A stretch of 38,742 bases of DNA from Anaerolineaceae bacterium 4572_78 (lineage in GTDB: Bacteria; Chloroflexota; Anaerolineae; 4572-78): positions 1 to 38,742 of the forward strand of contig NBMH01000032.1 in assembly GCA_002084875.1 (NCBI GenBank), given 5' to 3'. Numbering within the stretch: position 1 is the stretch's first letter; the number at the start of each line of letters is the position of its first letter. Made by a program: the position numbers and the translations under genes. This document shows positions 15,544 to 23,427 of this stretch, piece by piece. Under the pieces are notes generated by a model, which did no database searches, was not told where the DNA came from, and saw nothing but the letters and a program-made list of their open reading frames with translations.

Positions 15544-18500
15544 ATGCGATTTTTCTATCGTTACAATTATATTATGGTAATTACATTTACAGTGGTGATT
15601 GTGGTTATGTTATGGTTGCTTAATACACAATACAAAGCTCAATACGACAATCGGGTTGTTCAAATCGAAGGCAAATTTGAAGAACGGGCTTTGATATTAG
15701 ATTCGGTCATGGAACGGGTGAATGACGCAATTAATAACATGCAAACTCATGCCAAAATATTTTTGCAAACGCACCCTGAAATTACTGAGTCTTCTGTACT
15801 CTATAAACAACTTGCAGAAAATAAGACTGAAAATTATTTTCATCTTGATGATATTAAACCTCCCTACACGACTGATGTAGTTGGAAATTTGACAGGTATT
15901 GGTTCACTAGAAAATCGTTCTAGTGATTTTTATCGTGAGATTGAAATGGCATTTAGCCTTAATTCCGTATTTGAAACGACTATACAAAATTTACCCAATA
16001 CAGCTTGGGTTTATTATATGTCAAAAAACAAATTTACTAATATTGCCCCATGGGTAACTTCATCTGATTTCAGATTTCATTCCGAACATCATGAATTAAA
16101 TTTTTATAAACTTGGTCTTCCTGAATATAATCCTGAACGCACTCCATTTTGGACAGAAATTTATGTTGACGAATTAGGCGAAGGCTTAATGGTTACTGCT
16201 TCTGTACCTGTTTATGAGCATGATACATTTAGGGGAACCGCATCGCTTGATTTTACGCTTGATGTGTTGAACACCTATATTACCCATTTTGAAGCGGGAC
16301 ATGAAAACATGTTTATCATCAATGACATGAACCAAATCCTTGCCCATGCCAGTCTAGTACAATCGTCAGATGTCGAAGTGAGACCGATTGCATCAGGTTT
16401 TCCAGCCGATATTCAATCACAAGCGGAGTCAATCTTGAATTTGCCTGCCTCCGAGTTCCACGAGGTTGATGGTTATATGGTCATTCAAAAAGACCTTGAG
16501 AATGTGCCATGGAAGTTGGTATATTGGATTCCTAAACAGTCAATCATTATGAGTGTAGCGGGCAGTTCATCTGATATACTGTTAGCTATGGTGGGTGGAT
16601 TATTGGGTGTGTTTGCAATGACATATTATATTACCAATAAAGATTTTATCCGTCCTACTCGCCAATTAGTAACTCATATCGAATCGGAAAATAAGCATGG
16701 AGCGACCAACATTCCAGCAGTGCCTAAAGTTTGGCGGACATGGTTTGAGACAATCAGTGAAACGTTTGCCAAAAATCGGCAATTACTTGAGGAAATGCAA
16801 AGTAAAAATGAGAGGTTGCAACAACTCGACAAAATAAAAGACGAATTTATTGCTAATACTTCACATGAACTACGCACCCCACTCAATGGCATTATCGGAC
16901 TTGCCGAGTCACTTGTCGACGGGGCAACGGGTGAAATTTCTCACTTGACCAAACAAAATTTGAACATGATTATCTCTAGTGGTCAACGTCTCGCCAATTT
17001 GGTCAATGATATTTTGGATTTTTCCAGATTACAGAATCAAGAATTGGCTTTACAACAAAGCCCTGTTGACATGTATGCCATGACTGACATGGTACTTGCT
17101 TTGTCACAACCATTGGTCGGAAAAAAGGGTGTACAGTTAATCAATGATATTCCTGAAGATACACCATTGATACATGGAGATGAAAATCGTTTGCAACAGA
17201 TTCTATATAATCTCATCGGCAATGCGATTAAGTTTACAGAGTCAGGACATGTGAAAATAGGAATCAGGAATCAGGAGTCAGGAATTATGGAGAAGTTCCC
17301 TGATTCCCGAATCCTAATCCATGATTCCTTTTTGACCATTTTTGTCAGCGATACAGGTATTGGTATCCCTGCCGATAAACATGCACAAATATTCCAATCA
17401 TTTGAGCAAGCGGAAGGTTCAACGGAACGAGAGTATGGTGGTACAGGATTAGGCTTGACGATAACGAAGCAATTTGTCGAATTGCATGGCGGGAAAATTT
17501 GGCTGGAGTCTGAAATTGGTAAAGGCTCAACATTTTATTTTACCATGCCTATTAGCACCGAAACCGACACAAAAAGAGAGACAATTCATGATAGTCGTCC
17601 TGTTGTCATATCGGAAATGGAAATGCCGACTTATGTACCAGAAACGACCCATGCCAAAGATATTACAGTTTTGATTGTGGATGATGAGCCGATTAATATT
17701 CAGGTTTTACGCAATCACCTTGCCTTGCAAAACTATCGAATTATTACCAGTACAGATGGCATAGAAGCACTTAAACAAGTTGAAAAAACTCTGCCTGATA
17801 TTATCTTACTAGATGTTATGATGCCGCGTATGTCGGGGTATCAAGTTTGTTTGCAATTGCGTGAGCAGTATTCTCATGCCGAGTTACCTATCCTCATGCT
17901 AACCGCTAAAAATCAAGTTCAAGACATTGTGGAAGGATTTAATGTAGGGGCAAATGATTATCTGACCAAGCCGATAAATAAAAATGAATTGTTTGCTCGC
18001 ATTCAAACATTGATTACCTTGAAAAAGGCAATAGCAGATAAAAATCAATTGGTTGCCATACAACAAGAGTTGCAAATCGCCAGGAATATCCAACACAATC
18101 TTTTGCAAAGTGAAATTCATACATGGCGAAATGTCGACATTGTCTGTTACAGCGAATTCGCCCAAGAAGTCGGAGGCGATTTATATGTTTATTCGCCGAT
18201 TGATGAAAACCGTTACGGTATCGCAGTAGGTGATGTGTCGGGGAAAGGTATGCCAGCAGCGTTATTCATGGCGGTGACTATTGCCTCGTATCAATCGGCT
18301 GCGAAACATCAAATGACTCCTGTAGAATTGATGCAACATTTGGATAAGACTTTGACCAATTATACGCAAGTAGGAAAACAAAATTGTGCGTTTGTGTATA
18401 TGGAATTAGACCTGAAAGGTTTTGAAAACCATTCTTGTCTGGCACATGCCAAACTTGTCAACGCAGGATGTACTATGCCACTTATTCGGCGACATGACGG

Positions 18501-18828
18501 CACGGTCGAATGGATACATATTGGTGGCACGCCGCTTGGTGCGGGCTTGGGAAATCAATTTGGTTATATGTCTGAAACAGTCGAATTATTATCGGGAGAC
18601 ATGGTCATTCTAAGCAGTGATGGCATTATTGAAGCCATGAATGAGCGTAATGAAATGTTTGGCTTTGAACGATTTGAACATGCGGTGGAGTCGTTTTCAG
18701 CCCAAGATATGAAAGGTTCTGAAAAACTTTCAGGGCACATGGTGGAGCATGTTAAACGTGAAGTCTTGGCGTTTGTCGGTGATGCCGAGCCGCATGACGA
18801 TTTGACGATTGTAGTAGTTGAGATGTAA
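15544..18828 (+). CDS. Membrane hybrid kinase - receiver - SpoIIE/PP2C phosphatase
   Basis: 1094 residues. A membrane helix (about 10-28), a large extracytoplasmic Cache-like sensor (about 30-335; FWTEIYVDELGEGLMVTASVPVYE), a second helix (about 345-365), HisKA with His441 (TSHELRTPLNG), HATPase_c (DENRLQQILYNLIGN; DTGIGIP; GTGLGLT), a receiver with Asp757 (LDVMMP), and a SpoIIE/RsbU-type PP2C domain (EVGGDLYVY; GDVSGKGMPAALFM; SSDGIIEA; PHDDLTIVV). The layout suggests that phosphorylation of the receiver controls dephosphorylation of an anti-sigma-factor antagonist; no such partner is next door. The ATPase domain carries about 22 extra residues (from RNQESG to IHDS) encoded by a palindrome at 17259-17329, in the same loop as the big insert in the 4374-7628 kinase. 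Confidence 0.9.
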   Translation: MRFFYRYNYIMVITFTVVIVVMLWLLNTQYKAQYDNRVVQIEGKFEERALILDSVMERVNDAINNMQTHAKIFLQTHPEITESSVLYKQLAENKTENYFHLDDIKPPYTTDVVGNLTGIGSLENRSSDFYREIEMAFSLNSVFETTIQNLPNTAWVYYMSKNKFTNIAPWVTSSDFRFHSEHHELNFYKLGLPEYNPERTPFWTEIYVDELGEGLMVTASVPVYEHDTFRGTASLDFTLDVLNTYITHFEAGHENMFIINDMNQILAHASLVQSSDVEVRPIASGFPADIQSQAESILNLPASEFHEVDGYMVIQKDLENVPWKLVYWIPKQSIIMSVAGSSSDILLAMVGGLLGVFAMTYYITNKDFIRPTRQLVTHIESENKHGATNIPAVPKVWRTWFETISETFAKNRQLLEEMQSKNERLQQLDKIKDEFIANTSHELRTPLNGIIGLAESLVDGATGEISHLTKQNLNMIISSGQRLANLVNDILDFSRLQNQELALQQSPVDMYAMTDMVLALSQPLVGKKGVQLINDIPEDTPLIHGDENRLQQILYNLIGNAIKFTESGHVKIGIRNQESGIMEKFPDSRILIHDSFLTIFVSDTGIGIPADKHAQIFQSFEQAEGSTEREYGGTGLGLTITKQFVELHGGKIWLESEIGKGSTFYFTMPISTETDTKRETIHDSRPVVISEMEMPTYVPETTHAKDITVLIVDDEPINIQVLRNHLALQNYRIITSTDGIEALKQVEKTLPDIILLDVMMPRMSGYQVCLQLREQYSHAELPILMLTAKNQVQDIVEGFNVGANDYLTKPINKNELFARIQTLITLKKAIADKNQLVAIQQELQIARNIQHNLLQSEIHTWRNVDIVCYSEFAQEVGGDLYVYSPIDENRYGIAVGDVSGKGMPAALFMAVTIASYQSAAKHQMTPVELMQHLDKTLTNYTQVGKQNCAFVYMELDLKGFENHSCLAHAKLVNAGCTMPLIRRHDGTVEWIHIGGTPLGAGLGNQFGYMSETVELLSGDMVILSSDGIIEAMNERNEMFGFERFEHAVESFSAQDMKGSEKLSGHMVEHVKREVLAFVGDAEPHDDLTIVVVEM
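17259..17329. repeat. Palindromic insertion in the kinase ATPase domain
   Basis: Two 32-nt arms (17259-17290 and 17298-17329) around a 7-nt loop; 25 of 32 positions are complementary. The left arm is made of AGGAATC/AGGAGTC units (GAATCAGGAATCAGGAGTC). It lies in frame between the strand VKIGI and LTIFVSDTGIGIP. Confidence 0.85.
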
Positions 18829-19060
18829 AATCTGTAATGCTGTAGGGGAATCTTACTCCCCTTCTCCTCGTAGGGGAAGTTGGCTGGGGGTTGGGGTCTA
18901 ATAACAAGAAAGGAGTAAGTGATTACAAATAATTACTCCATATTTGCTATTTTGAACACGTTGATGTACTATTGACTTTACAATTGAGTAGCATTAGGTT
19001 TGAAATAATAATTGTTATCTTTGTGAAATATTTAATGTTTAGTAATTACAAGATAAACTA

Positions 19061-19107
19061 GAGGGTCAAAGTTTGCTTTGACATGAAAAGCAACTTTTTT
19101 CGCTCCA
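19061..19107. repeat. 50-bp dispersed element, copy 2 (inverted orientation)
   Basis: GAGGGTCAAAGTTTGCTTTGAC, then ATGAAAAGCAACTTTTTTCGCTCCA. The left end is slightly diverged (AGAGGG instead of TGGAGGG). Orientation is opposite to copies 1 and 3. Confidence 0.85.
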
Positions 19108-19143
19108 ATTCTCGAAAGCTATAGAATAGTTTTAGCCTATTTC

Positions 19144-19162
19144 AAACCTTGTCTCAAGGTTT
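19144..19162 (+). promoter_or_regulatory. Hairpin in place of a ribosome binding site
   Basis: AAACCTTG-TCT-CAAGGTTT, a perfect 8-bp stem with a 3-nt loop followed by TT, ending eight bases before the ATG of the sigma-factor gene. No Shine-Dalgarno is visible. It could attenuate transcription or control translation. Confidence 0.5.
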
Positions 19163-19169
19163 TTAGTGA

Positions 19170-19853
19170 ATGTACGATAATAATTTACCTGACTTACCGC
19201 TAGAGATAATTATCAAAGGATGTCAAGACGAATCTAAACATGACCGTAAGAATGAGAAGGGTTACTGTTTTGAGTTGTTTCGTCGTGCCTTAGATGGAAA
19301 GGATGAAAATGCATGGGGTGCAATCGATAGCCAATATCACCGTTTGGTATTAAGTTGGATTCAGGCAAAAAACCCAAAATTAAGCCAAGATGAAATTGAA
19401 GATCTTGGTCAGGATACACTTCAAAAATTTTTCAATACCTTAACAAGACATGATGATTTGATAGTAGAACGCTTTAAGCATGTAGGAGCATTGCTAAAAT
19501 ACCTTAATCGTTGTGCTATCACTACAATGTTAGATTATCAACGTTATATCCAACGCGTTGCTCGTCTACAAGAACGTCTGCAAGTAGTTTATGACAAAGA
19601 GGTATTAGGTTTAACGACCGAACAAAAAGTTTTAGACCAAATTTATTGGGAAGCCGAGTTGGATAAGTTTAAGGAATGGTTATGGAAAAATGTAACCAAC
19701 CCACTGGAACAAAAAATCCTTCAGTATTCTTTTGAGGAAGGCTTGACTCCGATTGAGATTACCGAATTTTATCCCGATGATTTTCCTGATGTACAGACCG
19801 TACGGCGAGTAAAAGAACGGGTTTTGAAAAGGATAAGACGGGCATTGAAGTAG
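19170..19853 (+). CDS. RNA polymerase sigma factor, ECF-like
   Basis: 227 residues. Sigma-70 region 2 is recognisable (AWGAIDSQYHRLVLSWI, then DEIEDLGQDTLQKFFNTL, about residues 48-92), and a helix-turn-helix-like region 4 closes the protein (LEQKILQYSFEEGLTPIEITE and VKERVLKRIRRALK). No anti-sigma gene, zinc-binding or transmembrane partner flanks it. The upstream neighbour carries a PP2C phosphatase of the kind that works in partner-switching control of sigma factors, but a link is inference. Start ATG is the first in frame; it has no ribosome binding site and is preceded by a hairpin (19144-19162). Confidence 0.75.
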   Translation: MYDNNLPDLPLEIIIKGCQDESKHDRKNEKGYCFELFRRALDGKDENAWGAIDSQYHRLVLSWIQAKNPKLSQDEIEDLGQDTLQKFFNTLTRHDDLIVERFKHVGALLKYLNRCAITTMLDYQRYIQRVARLQERLQVVYDKEVLGLTTEQKVLDQIYWEAELDKFKEWLWKNVTNPLEQKILQYSFEEGLTPIEITEFYPDDFPDVQTVRRVKERVLKRIRRALK

Positions 19854-19947
19854 ATATCGAAAGAATGCATAAGTTTGCATTTTCATAACAATTCTGTTAT
19901 TATTTTAAAGTTTAAGCATTTTACATTAACCACATGGAGAAGAACTA

Positions 19948-20697
19948 ATGTCTTTTATTGATAAAGCAACTTTATTTAACCAAAATGGATATGTTGTAGA
20001 AAAAAATTTACTTAGTAAAATAGAGGTAGATTATCTTCGTGAAGAATCTGTTGCCTTAGTGAAACTATTTTCAGAAAAACACGATGTAGATGTCACCCTA
20101 GAATGTGCTAGAAATAAAATTACAGGAGCAGAAGAAACTCAACTTTTACAGTGTGAGGACATACATTTTTATTCTGCTTCGTATTGTCGTTTGATGGTGG
20201 ACGAACGCATGGTCAGTTTGGCGACCAAAGTTATGGGAACAAATAACATAAAATTGCATGGCACAAAAGTTTTTATTAAACCAAAAAACAATGGTTCACC
20301 CGTGCCACTGCATCAAGATTATGTCGATTTTCCATACAAGAATCACAGTTTAATATCGGCTATCATCTTTTTAGAAGATGTAATAGACAGCAGTAGTAAG
20401 GTATGTCTAATACCATGTAGTCATAAGCAAGGACCTCTTGAGCATAGTCCTGATGGAGGTTGGCACTTGCCTTTTGATGAGTATTCACTTGACTCTGCTA
20501 CACCCATCCATGTGCAAGCAGGCGATGTCATGCTTATAGATTGTTTGACTGTTCATGGTTCAGGTTTCAACCGTAGTTCCCAAGCACAAACATTTATTCT
20601 GCTTCAATTGTGTAACCCTGATGATGAGCCTGATGATGAGCGTCCTTATCCTCGCGGGTATGGAATGATGATTCAAGGAATTAACACAAATATCTAA
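19948..20697 (+). CDS. Phytanoyl-CoA dioxygenase (PhyH) family oxygenase
   Basis: 249 residues. The Fe(II)/2-oxoglutarate facial triad can be read: H-x-D in PLHQDYVDF (about residues 125-127) and the distal His in LTVHGSGFNRSS (about residue 195). The Arg-containing C-terminal strand likely binds 2-oxoglutarate. These enzymes hydroxylate lipids, small metabolites or natural products; the substrate cannot be told. The start is behind GGAGAAG. It stands between the sigma factor and the DUF58 gene without tight coupling. The gene is intact. Confidence 0.85.
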   Translation: MSFIDKATLFNQNGYVVEKNLLSKIEVDYLREESVALVKLFSEKHDVDVTLECARNKITGAEETQLLQCEDIHFYSASYCRLMVDERMVSLATKVMGTNNIKLHGTKVFIKPKNNGSPVPLHQDYVDFPYKNHSLISAIIFLEDVIDSSSKVCLIPCSHKQGPLEHSPDGGWHLPFDEYSLDSATPIHVQAGDVMLIDCLTVHGSGFNRSSQAQTFILLQLCNPDDEPDDERPYPRGYGMMIQGINTNI

Positions 20698-20712
20698 TTT
20701 CGGATTATCATG

Positions 20713-20740
20713 TAGGGGCGTATCTTCATGGTCGCCTATG
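20713..20740. repeat. REP-like hairpin fragment
   Basis: TAGGGGCGTATCTTCATGGT followed by CGCCTATG. The ends TAGG(GG)CG and CGCCTA can pair. It resembles a repeat ('TGTAGGGGCG...CGCC') that is dispersed in many bacterial genomes; this is recalled, not checked. It fills most of the short gap before the DUF58 gene. Confidence 0.4.
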
Positions 20741-20753
20741 CAACTTAAATCTC

Positions 20754-22058
20754 ATGTCTCTACAAACATTCGAGCGAAGTCTGATTGCTTTTATATTATG
20801 GTTAGTTTCCATTGTAGTCGCTTTTACCACAGGTGCCTCACTTTTTTTTAATGTGGCATATCTACTTGGGGGAATGATTATATTTTCTTTTGTATGGTCA
20901 TGGTTAAATATTTCCTGGTTAAAAGTAAGTCGTCAGACATTTACTCGTCGAGTTCAAGTAGGACAAGTAGCCGAAGAACGGTTTTCGATTGAAAACAAAA
21001 GTTATATCCCCAAACTCTGGGTCGAATTTCAAGACCAATCGGAACTGCCAAACTATCGAGCCAGTTTCGTGATATCAGGCTTAAAAGGGAAAGAACGATA
21101 CGCCCGTACCTTTCGCGTGGTATGTTTGCAACGAGGGCGATTTCGACTGGGTCCAATTGTTCTCATAAGTGGTGATCCATTTGGATTGTTCATCGTATAT
21201 CAAAAACTGCCATTGAGGTCAAATATTATTGTCTACCCTTTGATTATTCCTTTGCCTTACTTTAGACCATTGGTAGGTGAATTAATTGGTGGCGAATCCA
21301 TATATCGGCGTACACATCAAATCACAACAAACGTATCTGGAATACGAGAGTATGCTCCCGGCGACAGTTTTAACCGCATCCATTGGCCCAGCACTGCTAA
21401 AAGGAGTACCTCCGAAATGAGCCGTTTAATGGTTAAGGAATTTGAACTCGACCCTATGGCTGATGTATGGATTGTGATGGACATGGCTCGTGCTGTGCAT
21501 GTCGGTACTGCGTTTGAAGATTTACCTGTTCCTGAGATTCCTCTTGTCCCATGGGAAGATATGCCCGAACCTGAAATCGGACCAAGTACAGAAGAGTATA
21601 CTATTGTTGTTACTGCTTCGTTGGCACATCATTTTATCCGCCAAAATAAATCGGTGGGAATGATTACCTATTCTCGCGGTGGGCATTGTGAAATAATCCA
21701 AGAAGATAGAGGAGAACGACAGGAAAACAGAATTTTAGAAACGCTAGCGGTTACTCATCCACAAGGTAGGATTTCGTTGCACCAAGTATTGATTGCAGAA
21801 GGTGTCCGATTTACTCGAAATACTACCTTAGTAATTGTAACACCTTCTGTTGCATTGGAATGGGTATCGGTCGTGCAACATTTCGTTAGTCGAGGGGTTA
21901 AAACAACCACGATTCTAATTGACCCTAGCAGTTTTGTGGATGCGACCGTTAATACCGATGATGCTTTGGAGGAATTACTGGCAAGTCATATTCCGACTTA
22001 TATTGTTCGCAATGGTGATAGAATTGATGAAGTGTTGGAAAGTAGTAGGGGGTTTTAG
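20754..22058 (+). CDS. DUF58 domain membrane protein
   Basis: 434 residues with two N-terminal membrane helices (about 10-28 and 32-50), then a soluble region. The DUF58 signature is present: GIREYAPGDSFNRIHWPSTAKR (about residues 195-216), followed by a von Willebrand A-like part (VWIVMDMA; IVVTASLAHHFIRQ). DUF58 proteins usually sit beside MoxR AAA+ ATPases and transglutaminase-like proteins in an assembly or envelope-stress module; neither is found in this window. No Shine-Dalgarno precedes the ATG. Orphan status is notable, but the gene is intact. Confidence 0.85.
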   Translation: MSLQTFERSLIAFILWLVSIVVAFTTGASLFFNVAYLLGGMIIFSFVWSWLNISWLKVSRQTFTRRVQVGQVAEERFSIENKSYIPKLWVEFQDQSELPNYRASFVISGLKGKERYARTFRVVCLQRGRFRLGPIVLISGDPFGLFIVYQKLPLRSNIIVYPLIIPLPYFRPLVGELIGGESIYRRTHQITTNVSGIREYAPGDSFNRIHWPSTAKRSTSEMSRLMVKEFELDPMADVWIVMDMARAVHVGTAFEDLPVPEIPLVPWEDMPEPEIGPSTEEYTIVVTASLAHHFIRQNKSVGMITYSRGGHCEIIQEDRGERQENRILETLAVTHPQGRISLHQVLIAEGVRFTRNTTLVIVTPSVALEWVSVVQHFVSRGVKTTTILIDPSSFVDATVNTDDALEELLASHIPTYIVRNGDRIDEVLESSRGF

Positions 22059-22133
22059 AATCCGATTTTCTAGAAAATTGAACTTCTATACTGACAATTG
22101 AAAGTTACCGAGATTTTTACGGCGGGTGATGCT

Positions 22134-22151
22134 GTAGCTTTTAAGAGCTAC
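22134..22151 (+). other. Small hairpin upstream of the CpXC gene
   Basis: GTAGCT-TTTAAG-AGCTAC, a 6-bp perfect stem that may end transcription from the DUF58 gene. It sits just before a strong promoter. Confidence 0.35.
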
Positions 22152-22169
22152 GGACTTTTATCTTTAAAA

Positions 22170-22198
22170 TTGACATTGCACCCAATTTGGTGTAGTAT
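22170..22198 (+). promoter_or_regulatory. Sigma70-type promoter of the CpXC gene
   Basis: Perfect TTGACA (22170-22175), a 17-nt spacer and TAGTAT (22193-22198). The expected start is about 22205, giving an 80-nt leader with a further inverted stretch (CATGGTAC...GTACTACATG) before the ATG at 22288. Confidence 0.7.
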
Positions 22199-22287
22199 GA
22201 CGGCGTTTTTGATTTTTAATTTAAAAATAGGCAAGATGCCTGTCTTACATGGTACGGGTGATGTCCTGTACTACATGAAAGGTTTTT

Positions 22288-23427
22288 ATGGAATCACAAT
22301 TAGTTACGCCTGTTAAATGTCCGAATTGCAACCTGCAATATCAAGCCCCTATCATGCCGATTGTTAATGTCAGTCGGAACCCTGAATTGAAAAGGGCGTT
22401 TTTGAATGGACAAGTAAATATTAGTCAATGTTCACAATGTAAAACCATTGTTGGGCTAAATATCCCATTCCTCTATTTCGATGATGAAAAAGAGCTTGCT
22501 TTAGTATTTATACCTAATGAATTACAATTGTCAATGACCGACCAACAAAAGCTGGTTGGAAATTTGAGCAATACCCTTATACATAACATGCCTCAAGAAG
22601 AGAGAAAAATGTACATGCTCAATCCCAAGATGTTTATTAGTCGTGAGGGACTGTTCAAAGCAATCATGGAATCAGAAGGCATCACAGAAGAAATGCTCCA
22701 AGCTCAACAAGTGAGAGGAAAAGTGTTGGAAGAGTTACTCAAAGCTGGAGATGAAAATACATTACAAGCATGTGTCAAAGAACATGAAGAACATCTCGAT
22801 GAATTATTCTTTAAGTTGCTTACGGTTACGGCTTTGCATGTGATGGAGGCTGGTAATCAACAGGATGGTCAAAATTATTTCTCTATCAGGCAAGTTATCG
22901 CTGAGTTGAGTCCTAATGGCAAAAAATTTGTTGAGAAAATTGATAAGGAGCTGGGTTTGCAAATGCTCACCGCAGAAACCTTGTTAGAAACTCTCAAAGT
23001 AACTAGCGATGATAATGAATTTCGCAATCTGATTAGAAATGGACATACCATTCTGAATTATAACTTCTTCCAAAAATTGACATCTGAAATCGAGACTCTT
23101 GAAAAGGAAGGTAATCGCTCCGAATCGGAGAAACTAAAAGCACTTCGCTCTCGCATTTTGGATGTATCTTCTCAAATTGAGGATGAGTCGAAACGAGCTG
23201 TTGCTAAAGCAAATCTACTCTTACAAGAAATGATTGCTACTGACGACATAGAATCAATGGTTTCAGAGAAAATTGACCAAATCGATGAATCATTTTTCTA
23301 TGTGCTTACGGCTTATATTCAGGAAGCAAAACAAAATGACCAACCTGACAAAGTTGAAAAGCTAATGAAATTATATGATTTGGTTGCTATGGAAATTGAG
23401 TCTAAACAAAATGAAGCGGGAGCATAA
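22288..23427 (+). CDS. CpXC-domain protein with helical C-terminal region
   Basis: 379 residues. The N-terminal CpXC zinc-ribbon has four cysteines in two pairs (VKCPNCNLQYQ and SQCSQCKTIVG), the usual strands (APIMPIVNVSRNPELKRAFL), and the FLYFDDEKELALVFIPNEL segment. The remaining 250 residues are helical and acidic with no recognised domain. CpXC proteins are common in Chloroflexi and have no firm function. The start is behind AAAGG and a good promoter (22170-22198). The gene ends convergently with the minus-strand kinase; their 3' ends overlap by 26 bp. Confidence 0.85.
   Translation: MESQLVTPVKCPNCNLQYQAPIMPIVNVSRNPELKRAFLNGQVNISQCSQCKTIVGLNIPFLYFDDEKELALVFIPNELQLSMTDQQKLVGNLSNTLIHNMPQEERKMYMLNPKMFISREGLFKAIMESEGITEEMLQAQQVRGKVLEELLKAGDENTLQACVKEHEEHLDELFFKLLTVTALHVMEAGNQQDGQNYFSIRQVIAELSPNGKKFVEKIDKELGLQMLTAETLLETLKVTSDDNEFRNLIRNGHTILNYNFFQKLTSEIETLEKEGNRSESEKLKALRSRILDVSSQIEDESKRAVAKANLLLQEMIATDDIESMVSEKIDQIDESFFYVLTAYIQEAKQNDQPDKVEKLMKLYDLVAMEIESKQNEAGA

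Larger units (their letters stand above)
18829..19169. other. Non-coding gap with REP-like sequences
   Basis: 341 bp. It starts with a G/C-block region (about 18842-18898: GGGGAATCTTACTCCCC, then CCCCTTCTCCTCGTAGGGG and GGGGGTTGGGG), a kind of sequence often dispersed in large bacterial genomes. Copy 2 of the 50-bp element follows at 19061-19107. A short hairpin lies right before the sigma-factor start. No gene is seen. Confidence 0.6.

Noticed and set aside
22098-22316. 72-codon frame ahead of the CpXC gene
   Set aside because: It crosses a good promoter and a hairpin and overlaps the CpXC start in another frame; composition is not protein-like.
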